A stretch of DNA of 64,000 nt from the NCBI GenBank assembly GCA_964615335.1, contig CAZTMT010000004.1:1-64000 (forward strand). Reading direction: 5' to 3'. The notes under the pieces are model-generated. The model saw nothing but the letters and a program-made list of their open reading frames with translations, had not been told where the DNA came from and searched no databases. Source of the DNA: HR10 sp964615335 (lineage in GTDB: Bacteria; Acidobacteriota; Blastocatellia; HR10). A program made the translations under genes and the position numbers. Shown piece after piece: positions 8,608 to 17,541 of this stretch. Every line of letters starts with the position of its first letter. Position 1 is the first letter of the stretch.

Positions 8608-9468
8608 ATGAAAGCTTTTGTCTCCCTGATTGTTCCTCCCCCCTCGGAGACTCCGTTTGAGATTCTCACGAAGATCTCGGCGACGCGTATCCTGTACGCC
8701 ATCGGGGTAGTGGTCGGGGTCTACCTGCTGATCCGGCTGAGCACCGTCTTCGCCGAAGCCCTCGGCCAAAAGGTTCCGCGCGCTCGTTTCTTCTTCAAGA
8801 TGCTGGTCCCCGTGATCCGATTCGCCCTGTGGACTGTGGGCGCCGCGGTCATTCTGTCCATCTTCGCGCCCTCGCGGGAGACGTTGCTGGCCGTATTGGC
8901 TTCTGCGGGGATCGCGCTGGGCCTGGGCGCGCAGGACTTGGTCAAAAACATCATTGGGGGACTGGTCATCCTTGTGGATCGTCCGTATCAACTGGGAGAT
9001 CGAGTACGAATCGGCGAAGCCTATGGTGAAATTGATCATATCGGGCTGCGCAGCACGAAACTAACGACGCCCGATGACACGCGCGTGACCATTCCCAACA
9101 GCGAGATTTTGAGCCACATGACGTGGAACGCCAACTCCGGCGTGCCTCCTTGCCAGGTCGTGGCGGATCTGTTTGTGCCGCCCGATACCGATCCGATCGA
9201 AGCTCTGGAAATCGGCTACGAAGCTGCTTACAGTTCTCCCTATATCCTGCTGTCCAAGCCTGTTGCGGTGATGCTGCAAGATGGCTTTCAAAACAGACCT
9301 TTCATGAGGGTTCGCGTGAAAGCCTACGTTTACGATCATCGCTTCGAAATGCTGCTGCAGAGCGACATCACGCTGCGGGCCAAAGCGGCATTTTTGAAGC
9401 GGGGCATACTCTCGCGCTGGAACCAAACGGAGGCGCGCTCCTCTTCGGAGAAAGGGTCTCAGGCCTGA
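8608..9468 (+). CDS. Small-conductance mechanosensitive channel, MscS family
   Basis: Inner-membrane channel that in MscS relatives opens under membrane tension to release solutes. The 286-aa protein has three predicted transmembrane helices (about 27-47, 67-90 and the pore helix 95-125). The pore helix is Gly/Ala-rich: SAGIALGLGAQDLVKNIIGG. The beta domain follows with VILVDRPYQLGDRVRI and the signature TRVTIPNSEILS. The C-terminal alpha/beta domain is of ordinary length. GGAGGAGG precedes the ATG. The 16-bp gap to the upstream ATPase gene indicates one operon. A mechanosensitive channel tied to a large P-loop ATPase is not the standard osmotic-shock arrangement. Confidence 0.9.
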   Translation: MKAFVSLIVPPPSETPFEILTKISATRILYAIGVVVGVYLLIRLSTVFAEALGQKVPRARFFFKMLVPVIRFALWTVGAAVILSIFAPSRETLLAVLASAGIALGLGAQDLVKNIIGGLVILVDRPYQLGDRVRIGEAYGEIDHIGLRSTKLTTPDDTRVTIPNSEILSHMTWNANSGVPPCQVVADLFVPPDTDPIEALEIGYEAAYSSPYILLSKPVAVMLQDGFQNRPFMRVRVKAYVYDHRFEMLLQSDITLRAKAAFLKRGILSRWNQTEARSSSEKGSQA

Positions 9469-9538
9469 AGCGATCGTGCTCGTCAGATTTTCCCTGCGAT
9501 CGGGGCGATGGGCTCGCTCGACATGGGCGAATGAGAAA

Positions 9539-10864
9539 ATGAGAATGCCGATGAACGTGCTCACTTCTGAGGAAGGGCACCAGACGATTCGGGAGAAATT
9601 CTGGTACGTGTCGGAGGACAGCCGAGGGACTCCCCGCATCTTCTTCGATAGTGGGGCGGGAAGTCTCGTGCTCAAATCGGCGCATGCGGCTATTGAGCGG
9701 GCGTCGCGCGTGAGTTCCTATGGGGGCGGAGACTTTCCCGATTCGCGCTGGGTGGATGAAGTGGTCGCCGCCGCGCGGCAGGCTGTGGCCGATCTGCTCA
9801 ACGCCCCTTCACCCGAGCAGCTCTTCACCGGAGAATCGGCGACAGCCGTGCTGCGACGTCTCGCCGAAGCGATCCTGCCGGCTCTTCCAGACCGCAGCCG
9901 TATTCTCGTTTCGGCGACCGATCACAACGCCAATATAGATCCCTGGCGTAAGACGGCGGCCCTTCTTCCTTCGAAGGAGCTGCAGGTACAGCTCGTGCGC
10001 TTTGATCCCAGGACGGGCACAGTGGATCTGAATCATCTGGAGGCGCTCGCCGATGAGCGCGTGCGCGTGCTGGCCGTCTCTCACGCTTCCAATGTGCTGG
10101 GAGCGGAGAATCCGCTTCGGGAGATTCGCCAGCTTCTGTGGCGCAAGGCGCCCCAGGCGTGGCTCATCGTGGATGGTGTGCACTTCATCCCGCACGGCCC
10201 CGTGGACGTCCAGGCCATCGGAGCCGATGCCTATGTCTTCTCCAGCTACAAGATCTTCGCCCAGCGGGGGCTGTGCTGGGCCTACGCCTGCGAGCCGATC
10301 CTTCGGCTCCCCCATTATCGGCTCACGCCGGCGCCCGAGCATCCGCCCGAGAGTTGGGAATGGGGATTTCGGAATCCGGCTGACTTCGCCCCGATCATCG
10401 AAGTCGTGCAGTATCTGGCCTGGCTGGGGAAACAGGGCGTCGCGACGACGGACTCCCAAGCCGCAGAAGATCGCAGGCCACTTGTGCGATGGGGCCAGCA
10501 GCTCGTGCGTCAGTATGAACAGGAGCTGGTCCGCGCGATGCTCGAAGGCGTGGACGGAGTGCCCGGACTGCGGGCTCTTGAAGGCGTGACGCTCTACGGG
10601 GTTCAAGAGCCCCAGGGGTATCCCCTGAAGGAGCCGACATTCAGCTTCAACGTCCTCGGATGCTCAAGCGGAGAGGTCGCCCGATGGCTCTGGGAGCGAC
10701 ATCGCATCGTCGTGCGCAGCGGGGATCACTATGCGCTTGAGACCCATCGGCAACTCGGCGTACAAGAGAGTGTGCGCGCTTCACTGGCTCACTACAACAC
10801 GGTTCAGGAGGTTCGTCTGTTCCTGCAGGCTCTGGCGGAACTGCTGGCCGAGCGAGCCCGATGA
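9539..10864 (+). CDS. Class V aminotransferase, cysteine-desulfurase-like (VC1184 type)
   Basis: PLP-dependent fold-type I enzyme related to SufS/NifS. The 441-aa protein shows the N-terminal FFDSGAGSLVL region, the PLP-phosphate and Asp region (IVDGVHFIPHGPVDV), and the probable Schiff-base lysine in FSSYKIF. The DGVHFIPHGPVDVQAIGAD pattern is close to the VC1184-type subfamily of class V enzymes rather than to IscS or SufS. No clear catalytic Cys loop of a desulfurase is visible, so desulfurase activity is uncertain. Three in-frame ATGs (9539, 9545, 9551) are possible starts and none has a strong ribosome site. No iron-sulfur assembly genes are nearby. Confidence 0.8.
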   Translation: MRMPMNVLTSEEGHQTIREKFWYVSEDSRGTPRIFFDSGAGSLVLKSAHAAIERASRVSSYGGGDFPDSRWVDEVVAAARQAVADLLNAPSPEQLFTGESATAVLRRLAEAILPALPDRSRILVSATDHNANIDPWRKTAALLPSKELQVQLVRFDPRTGTVDLNHLEALADERVRVLAVSHASNVLGAENPLREIRQLLWRKAPQAWLIVDGVHFIPHGPVDVQAIGADAYVFSSYKIFAQRGLCWAYACEPILRLPHYRLTPAPEHPPESWEWGFRNPADFAPIIEVVQYLAWLGKQGVATTDSQAAEDRRPLVRWGQQLVRQYEQELVRAMLEGVDGVPGLRALEGVTLYGVQEPQGYPLKEPTFSFNVLGCSSGEVARWLWERHRIVVRSGDHYALETHRQLGVQESVRASLAHYNTVQEVRLFLQALAELLAERAR

Positions 10865-10935
10865 GCCGGCCGACCGCGCGGTGCGGCGTTGCGCCCTCTT
10901 CCCGTCTCCTTGAGGCGCGCGCGTGGAAAGTCGCC

Positions 10936-10965
10936 TTGACTTCCCCTCGCGCTTCGCGATACCAT
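10936..10965 (+). promoter_or_regulatory. Candidate promoter with long leader before the FecR-like gene
   Basis: TTGACT (10936-10941) and TACCAT (10960-10965) are separated by 18 bp. The next gene starts at 11209, leaving a leader of about 240 bases. That leader is GC-rich and contains several short inverted repeats, but I could not match it to a known riboswitch. No gene was recognised between 10865 and 11208. Confidence 0.4.
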
Positions 10966-11208
10966 GCCGAAGACGTGGCGCGAAAGGAGCAGGTTCGGGC
11001 ATCGCGTTCGAGCGAACGATCGAACGAGCGCGCCGAGAGGCCCCTTTGCGAACTCTGGCGATCGGCCAGAGATCTCCCGGGAGCCTGGAGAATCCGGGCG
11101 AGCGGCTCATCGGATCGGCGAGACGATCCGGGGGGCTTGCCGGAAACGACAGCTCGTGACAATGGCGTACAGGGAAAATCTGCTGTGGGGAGTCGCTCGG
11201 AGAGGCTC

Positions 11209-11937
11209 ATGATGCGGCGAATGTTCGCTGTGGGACTTCTCATCCTGTGCGCGACACGCCCAGGGACTCTGAGGGCCAGGACGCCGGATCCCGCCCGGAC
11301 GGATCGGCGCATCCCTGTGGGGGAAGTGATCGTCAACGGACATGTCTTCCTCAACGGGCTCGCGGCGGCTTCAGGAAGCACCGTCACGGCCGGAGGGACG
11401 ATCCGCACATCCCGAAGCGGGAGCGCGATTCTTGTCCTGCGGGATGGGGCGGGGGTGGTGGCGCTTCTTCCGGAAAGCGAAGTGCGCCTTGAGGACTCCA
11501 GCCGATTCGCAGATCCTGCGAAGAAATCGCCGGCGGGTCATCCGTGGAAGATCGAGCTTCTGCGCGGGACGATCACAGTGCGCGCCCGGGGGCCTCTGGA
11601 AGTTCGATCCGGAAGCCTGCGCGTGCGCTGCTCGGATGGGAGCTACTCTCGCCTCACGGCGGCCGGTGAGGTGACGCGCATTGAAGCTCTGAAAAATCCC
11701 GTGCAGGTTCACGTGGAGGGGAGAGAGTTTCAGCTCCTGGCGGGTCAGTCCCTTCTCTGGTCGGAAGCAGAGACCTCTGGAGAAGTCACCGCGCCCCGCT
11801 CTCAGCAGCCTCAACGCACGCGCCGGCGCGTTGTGATTCCCGCTCTGGTGCTGGGAGCGGTCATCGTGGCGTTCGCCCTGACGGTCGCTCGTGGTGAGAA
11901 GTCGAAAGTCGTCAGCCCCGTCGCCCCTCAGCCGTGA
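11209..11937 (+). CDS. Exported or membrane-bound FecR-domain protein
   Basis: The 242-aa protein starts with an export signal (MMRRMFAVGLLILCA) and carries a FecR-like beta-rich domain. Its pattern is IPVGEVIVNG, ASGSTVTAGGTIRTSRSGSAILVL and LLPESEVRLED, then WKIELLRGTITVRA, over residues ~40-190. A C-terminal hydrophobic segment (VVIPALVLGAVIVAFAL) follows, so it may be anchored at both ends. GGAGAGG precedes the ATG; the upstream open frame is ignored. In acidobacterial-type genomes FecR-domain proteins often occur apart from FecI/FecA, and none is here. It heads the polysaccharide cluster, so an envelope role is more likely than iron signalling; this is inference. Confidence 0.75.
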   Translation: MMRRMFAVGLLILCATRPGTLRARTPDPARTDRRIPVGEVIVNGHVFLNGLAAASGSTVTAGGTIRTSRSGSAILVLRDGAGVVALLPESEVRLEDSSRFADPAKKSPAGHPWKIELLRGTITVRARGPLEVRSGSLRVRCSDGSYSRLTAAGEVTRIEALKNPVQVHVEGREFQLLAGQSLLWSEAETSGEVTAPRSQQPQRTRRRVVIPALVLGAVIVAFALTVARGEKSKVVSPVAPQP

Positions 11938-11985
11938 GCCGAGGGGATAAGCCGCGCATTCTCCTGGCCGAAGCGAGCAGGTCAG

Positions 11986-13329
11986 ATGATGCAGATCCGC
12001 GCGAGCTTTTGGTCCGCACTGTCCACCTACGGCGTGGTCATTCGCCTCTCCTCTGTCGGGGCGCGGGCTACCTTCGCGCTCATCTGGCTTGCTCTTATGG
12101 GCTATGGATTTCACGAAGTAGTTCGGGAGTTTCGAGGGCAAGCCTGGGCAGCGCTCTTTCAAGACCTGGAGGGGCTGCGGGAGGCGCTCCGGTTCATTCC
12201 CGATGCGCCCGAAGTGCACCAGAATGTGGGGACGATCTACCTGCTGGATCCGGAACATTTCGCGCCGGCTGAAGCGGTCCGCCATTTTCGTCGGGCCGTG
12301 GAGCTGTCCCCTCACGATGCGCGCCTCTGGGTGTGGCTCGGACGGGCTTACGAAGCGACCGGAGATCGGGATCGCGCCGCATGGGCTTACCGCCGGGCTG
12401 TGGCTCTGGCCCCGGCGCATTTTCGTCCTCGCTTCGTGTATGCCAATTTCCTGCTCCGGAACAGCGCGGCAGGCTCTCCGGCGGCCGAGGAGGCTCTGAA
12501 GCACCTGGGGGCACTGGTTGAGGCGACGCCGGATATTGTGGGAAACATCTGCGATCTCATCTGGCAGACGCAAGGGGGGGATTCTTCGCTGCTGCTTCAC
12601 CTGGCCCACGGGCACTCCTTTCGAATCCGCATGGCCGTGGCCGAATATCTTCTGACCAAAGGGCGGTACGAGGAGGCCATCGCCCTGTGGGAAGAGCTGC
12701 CGGAATGGAATGGGGAGATCCGGACAGCCGGATTGCGCCTGGTGCGCGGGATGCTCCGCGCGCGCGCCTGGGAGCACGCTCAGCGCGTCTGGAGCCGGTG
12801 GCTTCACCGGGAATACGGAGAGGAGTCGGCGCAGAGCCTCTGGAACGGGTCTTTCGAGCATCCGATCGCCGAAGGGGGATTGGATTGGCAGATCGCTTCG
12901 TCCCCGGAGGTCGAGGCGCGCATTGATGAGACTACCGGATATGGAGATGCGCGCTCGCTCGCTCTGGAATTTCGCGCGCATGAAGGAGTTCGCTATGCGG
13001 GCGTCGCGCGCGTGATCCTGGTTCAGGCTCAGACGCCCTACGTGCTGCGGTTCGTTTACAAGACGCAGGCCATGCTCTCGCCCAACGGCCTGTATGTTGA
13101 AGTCGCCGATGCCGAAGATCCGCATCGGCTGCGCGTGCGCCTTCAGTCGCTCGCCGTGAGCGAAGAGTGGACGGCCGCTCGCCTGGAATTTCTCACGACG
13201 GCGACAACGCGCGCCGTGCGTGTGATCATCGGGCGCGAGCCGATCGGTCCGCTCCACGATTTCATCCGCGGGCGCGTGTGGTTCGATGCGTTCGTGCTGG
13301 AGCGAGCGTCTCATGGTTCGGATACTTGA
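11986..13329 (+). CDS. Membrane-anchored TPR protein with C-terminal carbohydrate-binding-like fold
   Basis: The 447-aa protein has one N-terminal membrane helix (~26-44), TPR units at ~50-300 (for example PAEAVRHFRRAVELSPHDAR and RDRAAWAYRRAVALAPAHFR), and a C-terminal beta-rich domain from ~285 (SLWNGSFEHPIAEGGLDWQI...) that resembles CBM4/9-type jelly rolls. The TPR-plus-ligase pairing is common in O-antigen or exopolysaccharide loci, where such proteins assist polymerases or chain-length control. Its stop overlaps the following ligase gene by 17 bases, which supports co-translation. The exact role is unknown; scaffold or glycan sensor are guesses from context. Confidence 0.75.
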   Translation: MMQIRASFWSALSTYGVVIRLSSVGARATFALIWLALMGYGFHEVVREFRGQAWAALFQDLEGLREALRFIPDAPEVHQNVGTIYLLDPEHFAPAEAVRHFRRAVELSPHDARLWVWLGRAYEATGDRDRAAWAYRRAVALAPAHFRPRFVYANFLLRNSAAGSPAAEEALKHLGALVEATPDIVGNICDLIWQTQGGDSSLLLHLAHGHSFRIRMAVAEYLLTKGRYEEAIALWEELPEWNGEIRTAGLRLVRGMLRARAWEHAQRVWSRWLHREYGEESAQSLWNGSFEHPIAEGGLDWQIASSPEVEARIDETTGYGDARSLALEFRAHEGVRYAGVARVILVQAQTPYVLRFVYKTQAMLSPNGLYVEVADAEDPHRLRVRLQSLAVSEEWTAARLEFLTTATTRAVRVIIGREPIGPLHDFIRGRVWFDAFVLERASHGSDT

Positions 13330-14737
13330 TCGCTTTCTGCTGCTGGGGCTTCTGGCGGCTCTTTCTCTCTCGCCGTGGATGTTCGGCTCGGTGGAGCCCT
13401 GGGCGGTTCATGGGCTGACGCTGTGGCTTTTGCTCCTTCTGGCCCTGTGGGGGGTGAAGGCCGCTCTGCAGGGCTCCATGCGCGTGCATGTGACGCCGAT
13501 CCACGGAGTGCTGCTGGGCGCGCTGCTTGTGGCCGGCTGGCAGGTGCATCGCGCCTCGGTTTCGATCCCGGACCCGATCGAGGGAGTCGCTTCCGCCGTC
13601 AAGGGGCCTGCGGAGGGGAGTGAGCCGGAAGCTTCTGTGAGCGCTCGCGGGACTGAGGATCCGCCGAGCACACGACGGGCGATCGCGCGGCTCGCGATGC
13701 TTCTGGGATACTTCGGGCTCTCGATCGAGCTGGTGCGTGGGAGCCGTCGGTACGCGGGGGCGCTTCTGGCGCTCATGGGCTCGGGATTTCTGCTGGCGCT
13801 TCTGGGGATGATTCACAAGCTCTCCGGAAGCACGCGACTTCTCTGGATGCGCGAAGTGGAGGCCCCCGGGATCGCCTTCGGCCCGTTCGTCAATCGGAAT
13901 CACGCAGCCGGGTTTCTGGAGATGCTCTTCCCTTTGCCCCTGGCCCTGATCCTCGCGCGAGGGGTCCCGCGAGAACGGTGGGGGATCTGCGGCGTGCTGG
14001 CTTTGGTTCTGGGAACGGCGCTCGTCGTGACGGGATCGCGAGGGGGGATGCTCGTACTCGGCGTGCAGCTTCTTCTGCTTCCGCTCTTGTGGGGGATGAT
14101 GAACGCCGGGGAGAAGCGACGCTTCCGCTTCGGCGTGACGGTCGCGATGCTCGTCGGCGCGGGGATCGCGCTCGGAGCGTGGTGGATCGGAGCCGAACCC
14201 ATTGTGAGCCGATGGCGGATGTCGGCTCCCTCGACGATCGAAGACCGAAGCGAGGCGGTGGGGGATGTGGAAGCAGCGCTCACGGGCCCGTTGAACCGCC
14301 CGATGATCTGGAAGGCGACCTGGCAGATGATTCGAGATCACCTGTGGTGGGGCGTGGGGCTTGGAGCCTATCCGGTCGCCTACACGCAATACGACCGCTC
14401 GGCCGGACTCTCGCGCGTCGAGCAGGCGCACAACGATTATCTGCAGCTTGTGGCCGAGCTGGGCATCTGGGGGGGGATTTTGCTTGCCGTTTTCCTTCTG
14501 GCGATGAGCCGCACGATCCGGCGCGTCCTGAGGCTGGCCCCATATGCCTCCTGGGAACGCGCTCTGGGACTCGGCGCGACACTGGCTGTGGTGGGCGTGG
14601 GCGTCCACAGCGTCTTCGATTTCAATCTGCAGGTCACTTCCAATGCTCTTCTCTTTCTCTTCTGGGTGGCCCTTTTGGAGAACCTGGGGGCTGAACGACA
14701 TCGGCTTGTGAAGTCTTGCGCGGAGAGAGGACTATGA
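13313..14737 (+). CDS. O-antigen ligase/polymerase family protein (WaaL/Wzy type)
   Basis: Polytopic membrane protein of 474 aa with about ten to twelve hydrophobic helices. The family signature regions are visible: FVNRNHAAGFLEMLFPLP near residues 198-215, TGSRGG near 240, and the large periplasmic loop with WWGVGLGAYPVAYTQYD around 344-365. The later DYLQLVAELGIWG segment matches the Wzy_C pattern. It could ligate polysaccharide to lipid A-core or polymerise repeat units; sequence alone does not separate the two. The start at 13313 is chosen to fit the membrane protein N-terminus and overlaps the TPR gene. It shares an ATGA overlap with the downstream dehydratase gene. Confidence 0.85.
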   Translation: MVRILDRFLLLGLLAALSLSPWMFGSVEPWAVHGLTLWLLLLLALWGVKAALQGSMRVHVTPIHGVLLGALLVAGWQVHRASVSIPDPIEGVASAVKGPAEGSEPEASVSARGTEDPPSTRRAIARLAMLLGYFGLSIELVRGSRRYAGALLALMGSGFLLALLGMIHKLSGSTRLLWMREVEAPGIAFGPFVNRNHAAGFLEMLFPLPLALILARGVPRERWGICGVLALVLGTALVVTGSRGGMLVLGVQLLLLPLLWGMMNAGEKRRFRFGVTVAMLVGAGIALGAWWIGAEPIVSRWRMSAPSTIEDRSEAVGDVEAALTGPLNRPMIWKATWQMIRDHLWWGVGLGAYPVAYTQYDRSAGLSRVEQAHNDYLQLVAELGIWGGILLAVFLLAMSRTIRRVLRLAPYASWERALGLGATLAVVGVGVHSVFDFNLQVTSNALLFLFWVALLENLGAERHRLVKSCAERGL

Positions 14738-15747
14738 GGCGAGCGCTCATCACGGGGATCACAGGACAGGATGGATCGTATCTGGCGGAATTCCTTCTGG
14801 AGAAGGGATATAAGGTCTACGGGATCGTCCGGCGCGCGAGTACGACGAATCGGGAACGGATCGCGCACCTGGAAGGGGAGATTGAGCTGATTTACGCCGA
14901 CTTGCTGGATGAGAACTCGCTCGTTCACGCCCTGCGCGTGGCTCAGCCGGATGAGGTGTACAATCTGGCCTCGCAATCGTTCGTGCCGGCCTCCTGGAGC
15001 CAGCCCGTGCTGACGGGGGAATTCACGGCGCTGGGCGTGACGCGCCTGCTGGATGCGATTCGTGTGGTGAATCCCCGCATTCGCTTCTATCAGGCGTCCA
15101 GCAGCGAGATGTTCGGCGAGGCGACCGAGGTCCCTCAGAACGAGAAGACGCCCTTTCATCCGCGCAGTCCCTACGGCGTGGCCAAGGTCTATGGTCACTG
15201 GATCACGGTCAACTATCGCGAATCCTACGGGATGTTCGCCTGCTCGGGCATTCTCTTCAACCACGAGAGCCCGCGCCGCGGCCTGGAATTCGTCACGCGA
15301 AAAGTGACGCACGCGGTCGCGCGGATCAAGTACGGGTTGCAGAAGGAGCTGCGCCTGGGGAATCTGGAGGCGCGACGCGATTGGGGATACGCCAAAGACT
15401 ACGTCGAAGCGATGTGGCTCATGCTGCAGCAAGATGAGCCCGATGATTACGTGATCGCGACGGGCCAGACCCACTCGGTGCGCGAGTTGTGCGAACTGGC
15501 CTTCAGTTACGTGGGCCTCGATTACAGGGACTACGTCGTCGTGGATCCGAGCCTGTTTCGACCGGCCGATGTTTCTCTGCTTGTGGGCGATGCCTCGAAA
15601 GCGCGACGCCGCTTGGGCTGGGAGCCGAAGGTTCATTTCGAGGAGCTGATTCGCATGATGGTGGACGCTGACCTGGAGCTGGTCGCCAGGCAGATGGCCC
15701 AACAGGAGGTCTCCCCGAAGCCCGAAACGCCTCACGCGATCCCCTGA
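14734..15747 (+). CDS. gmd: GDP-mannose 4,6-dehydratase
   Basis: NADP-dependent short-chain dehydrogenase that turns GDP-D-mannose into GDP-4-keto-6-deoxymannose, the precursor of fucose, rhamnose and perosamine sugars of surface glycans. The 337-aa protein has the Rossmann motif TGITGQDGSYLAEF, the cofactor-binding RR-S region (VRRAS), the catalytic SSSEMFG, and YGVAK (YxxxK) with FNHESPRRG downstream. Length is typical. The start overlaps the ligase stop by four bases (ATGA). A perfect hairpin covers the stop codon. GDP-fucose synthase or reductase genes were not seen, so the final sugar is unknown. Confidence 0.93.
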   Translation: MRRALITGITGQDGSYLAEFLLEKGYKVYGIVRRASTTNRERIAHLEGEIELIYADLLDENSLVHALRVAQPDEVYNLASQSFVPASWSQPVLTGEFTALGVTRLLDAIRVVNPRIRFYQASSSEMFGEATEVPQNEKTPFHPRSPYGVAKVYGHWITVNYRESYGMFACSGILFNHESPRRGLEFVTRKVTHAVARIKYGLQKELRLGNLEARRDWGYAKDYVEAMWLMLQQDEPDDYVIATGQTHSVRELCELAFSYVGLDYRDYVVVDPSLFRPADVSLLVGDASKARRRLGWEPKVHFEELIRMMVDADLELVARQMAQQEVSPKPETPHAIP

Positions 15748-15756
15748 TCGCGTGAG
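15731..15756 (+). terminator. Perfect 11-bp hairpin overlapping the gmd stop codon
   Basis: CTCACGCGATC and GATCGCGTGAG pair perfectly around a four-base loop, and the stop codon lies in the loop/stem junction. Only a weak T content follows. It may reduce read-through between gmd and the downstream gene or protect the mRNA end. Confidence 0.5.
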
Positions 15757-15907
15757 ATCTCTCACGGGGGTGCGTCGGTTCATAAGGTGCAGAAATGGGC
15801 TCGCCGATGGGCCGGAGCGCCTTCGCCAAGGCCCGTGACGCACGATCGCCACGACCAGAGCCTCCAGGCACGCTCTTTGTACCGGGATCATGGGATCGGA
15901 GCCAGAG

Positions 15908-16921
15908 ATGACAGTTCTCGATCCGGCGCCTCCGGCGCTGTGGGATCGCGTGTGCGCGCACTGTCCCTATGCGACATTCTTTCACACGCGCGCGTGGGCC
16001 GAGACGATCTCGGCCGTGTTTCGGAATCTGCGCGTGGCGACCCGCGCTTACGTGTTCTCGGATGGGACGGTGGCGATTCTTCCTCTCATGCGGTATCGCG
16101 CCGGTCTGGGTGGCCTGTGGCACGGTTATGAGTCCATGTTTCCCGGCGTATACGGAGGGGTCATCACCGAAGGTGAGCTGGCGCCCGAGCGCGTGAGCCA
16201 AATCTACAGGAGCCTGTGGGGGCCCCGCACGGCCTGGATCCGTTTGATCGGGAATCCCTATGCCCCTTGGGGAATCCCCGAGACGCTCCGCCCAACGGTC
16301 CTCTTCACACAGGCGCTGCGCCTGTCCGGAGAATTCCGAGAAGTGTGGCGTGGATTCTCCCGGGGGAATCGGAGTAACATTCGCAAGGCGATGCGCAGCG
16401 GACTGCAGGTGGATCTGGCTGAGCACCCGAACGAGTACGAGCAGTATTACTGGATCTATCAGGATGCGCTCCGACGATGGGGAGAACGGGCGACGAGCCG
16501 CTACCCGTTCGATCTCTTTCTGGCCTTGTGCCGACTGGGCCCGCAGCGCGTGCGCCTGTGGCTTGTGCGAAAGTCCGGGGTCGTCATCGGGGGAATCCTC
16601 GTCTTCTATCATCAGGGCCACGCCGTCTATTGGCATGGAGCCTTCGCCGAGGCCTTCTTTCCGTACCGACCGAGCAACCTCGTGCACGCCGAAGCCATTC
16701 GCGATGCCTGCGAGCGCGGCTTCCAGTGGTACGACTTCAACCCGAGCGGAGGACACACTGGCGTCGTGCGGTTCAAACAATCGTTCCATCCGCAGGTGCT
16801 CTATTTTCACGCGGCGCATGTGGAAGACGCTCCCCTTTACCGGCTTTATCTGAGCGGACGCGAACGCCTTCGCCACTACAGGAGCTGCTTCTCAGAGAGA
16901 CGGGAGAGCGACAGGATATGA
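15908..16921 (+). CDS. GNAT/FemAB-like acyltransferase-fold protein of the polysaccharide locus
   Basis: The 337-aa protein has the double-GNAT layout of FemAB/MprF-like proteins. An N-terminal part has FFHTRAWAETI and FSDGTVAILPLMRYR, and a C-terminal part has GNRSNIRKAMRSGL, GGILVFYHQGHAVYWHGA and FNPSGGHTGVVRFKQSF. This pattern is seen in XrtA/EPS-associated 'FemAB family' proteins. The substrate is not known; transfer of an amino acid or acyl group to a glycan is inferred. The start at 15908 has GGAG at good spacing; ATG 15890 is an alternative. The stop overlaps the next gene by four bases. Confidence 0.8.
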   Translation: MTVLDPAPPALWDRVCAHCPYATFFHTRAWAETISAVFRNLRVATRAYVFSDGTVAILPLMRYRAGLGGLWHGYESMFPGVYGGVITEGELAPERVSQIYRSLWGPRTAWIRLIGNPYAPWGIPETLRPTVLFTQALRLSGEFREVWRGFSRGNRSNIRKAMRSGLQVDLAEHPNEYEQYYWIYQDALRRWGERATSRYPFDLFLALCRLGPQRVRLWLVRKSGVVIGGILVFYHQGHAVYWHGAFAEAFFPYRPSNLVHAEAIRDACERGFQWYDFNPSGGHTGVVRFKQSFHPQVLYFHAAHVEDAPLYRLYLSGRERLRHYRSCFSERRESDRI

Positions 16922-17541
16922 CCTGGAAGGGAATGCTCCACCTGGGACGCCGGCTGCTGGCGGATCTGAAGCGCGCCTATGCCGACGAGATGATCCGTCA
17001 GCAGTTGCACGCGCGAGCGCCCGGCCTTCAGTTGGGACGCGATGTTCTGATCGTCCGACCGGATCGGTTGATCCTGGGGGAGAACGTCATCATTCACGAT
17101 CAGTGCGTGCTCTACTGCGCCGGATATGCTCCGGAATACCGCCGGCACGGACGGATCGTCATCGGCAATCATGTCGAGCTGGCCTGGGGCTGCATTTTGC
17201 ACGGCGGCGGGGCCCAGATCATCCTTCGAGATTTCGCGATCATCGGAGCCGGAGCGGTGCTCATCTCGGAGATGTATAGCTACAGGGATCCGAGTCAGCC
17301 GGCGCGATTTCAGCCCAAAATCCTGGGCGACATCATCGTGGAAGAGAACGCGACCGTGGGCGCCAACGCCGTCGTCCTGCCCGGTGTCACCATCGGGCGC
17401 AGCGCGATCGTGGGAGCCGGAGCAGTCGTCACGCGCGACGTCCCGGCATTTTCGGTCGCCGTCGGCGTTCCGGCGCGCGTCATCAAGCAGTGGAATCTTC
17501 ACGGAGAGACGACGCCTGAAAGTCCCCCTGAGAGAAGATGA
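16918..17541 (+). CDS. Left-handed beta-helix (hexapeptide) acetyltransferase
   Basis: The 207-aa protein has hexapeptide repeats forming a left-handed beta helix: LILGENVIIHDQ, GRIVIGNHVELAWG, ATVGANAVVLPGVTIG and SAIVGAGAVVTRDVPA. This is the LbetaH O-acetyltransferase class of WbbJ, NodL and sugar acetyltransferases, which moves acetyl from acetyl-CoA to a sugar. The C-terminal VAVGVPARVIKQW is the typical ending. The start codon overlaps the upstream stop (ATGA) and so does its own stop with the flippase gene, which points to a tightly coupled operon. The substrate is presumably a repeat-unit sugar. Confidence 0.85.
   Translation: MTWKGMLHLGRRLLADLKRAYADEMIRQQLHARAPGLQLGRDVLIVRPDRLILGENVIIHDQCVLYCAGYAPEYRRHGRIVIGNHVELAWGCILHGGGAQIILRDFAIIGAGAVLISEMYSYRDPSQPARFQPKILGDIIVEENATVGANAVVLPGVTIGRSAIVGAGAVVTRDVPAFSVAVGVPARVIKQWNLHGETTPESPPERR

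Noticed and set aside
10966..11208. Cyclic-di-GMP or other known riboswitch
   Set aside because: No conserved core of a known class could be matched by eye.
11371..13314. 647-aa open frame on the minus strand
   Set aside because: It is antisense to the FecR-like and TPR genes and reads as low-complexity His/Arg/Pro-rich sequence.
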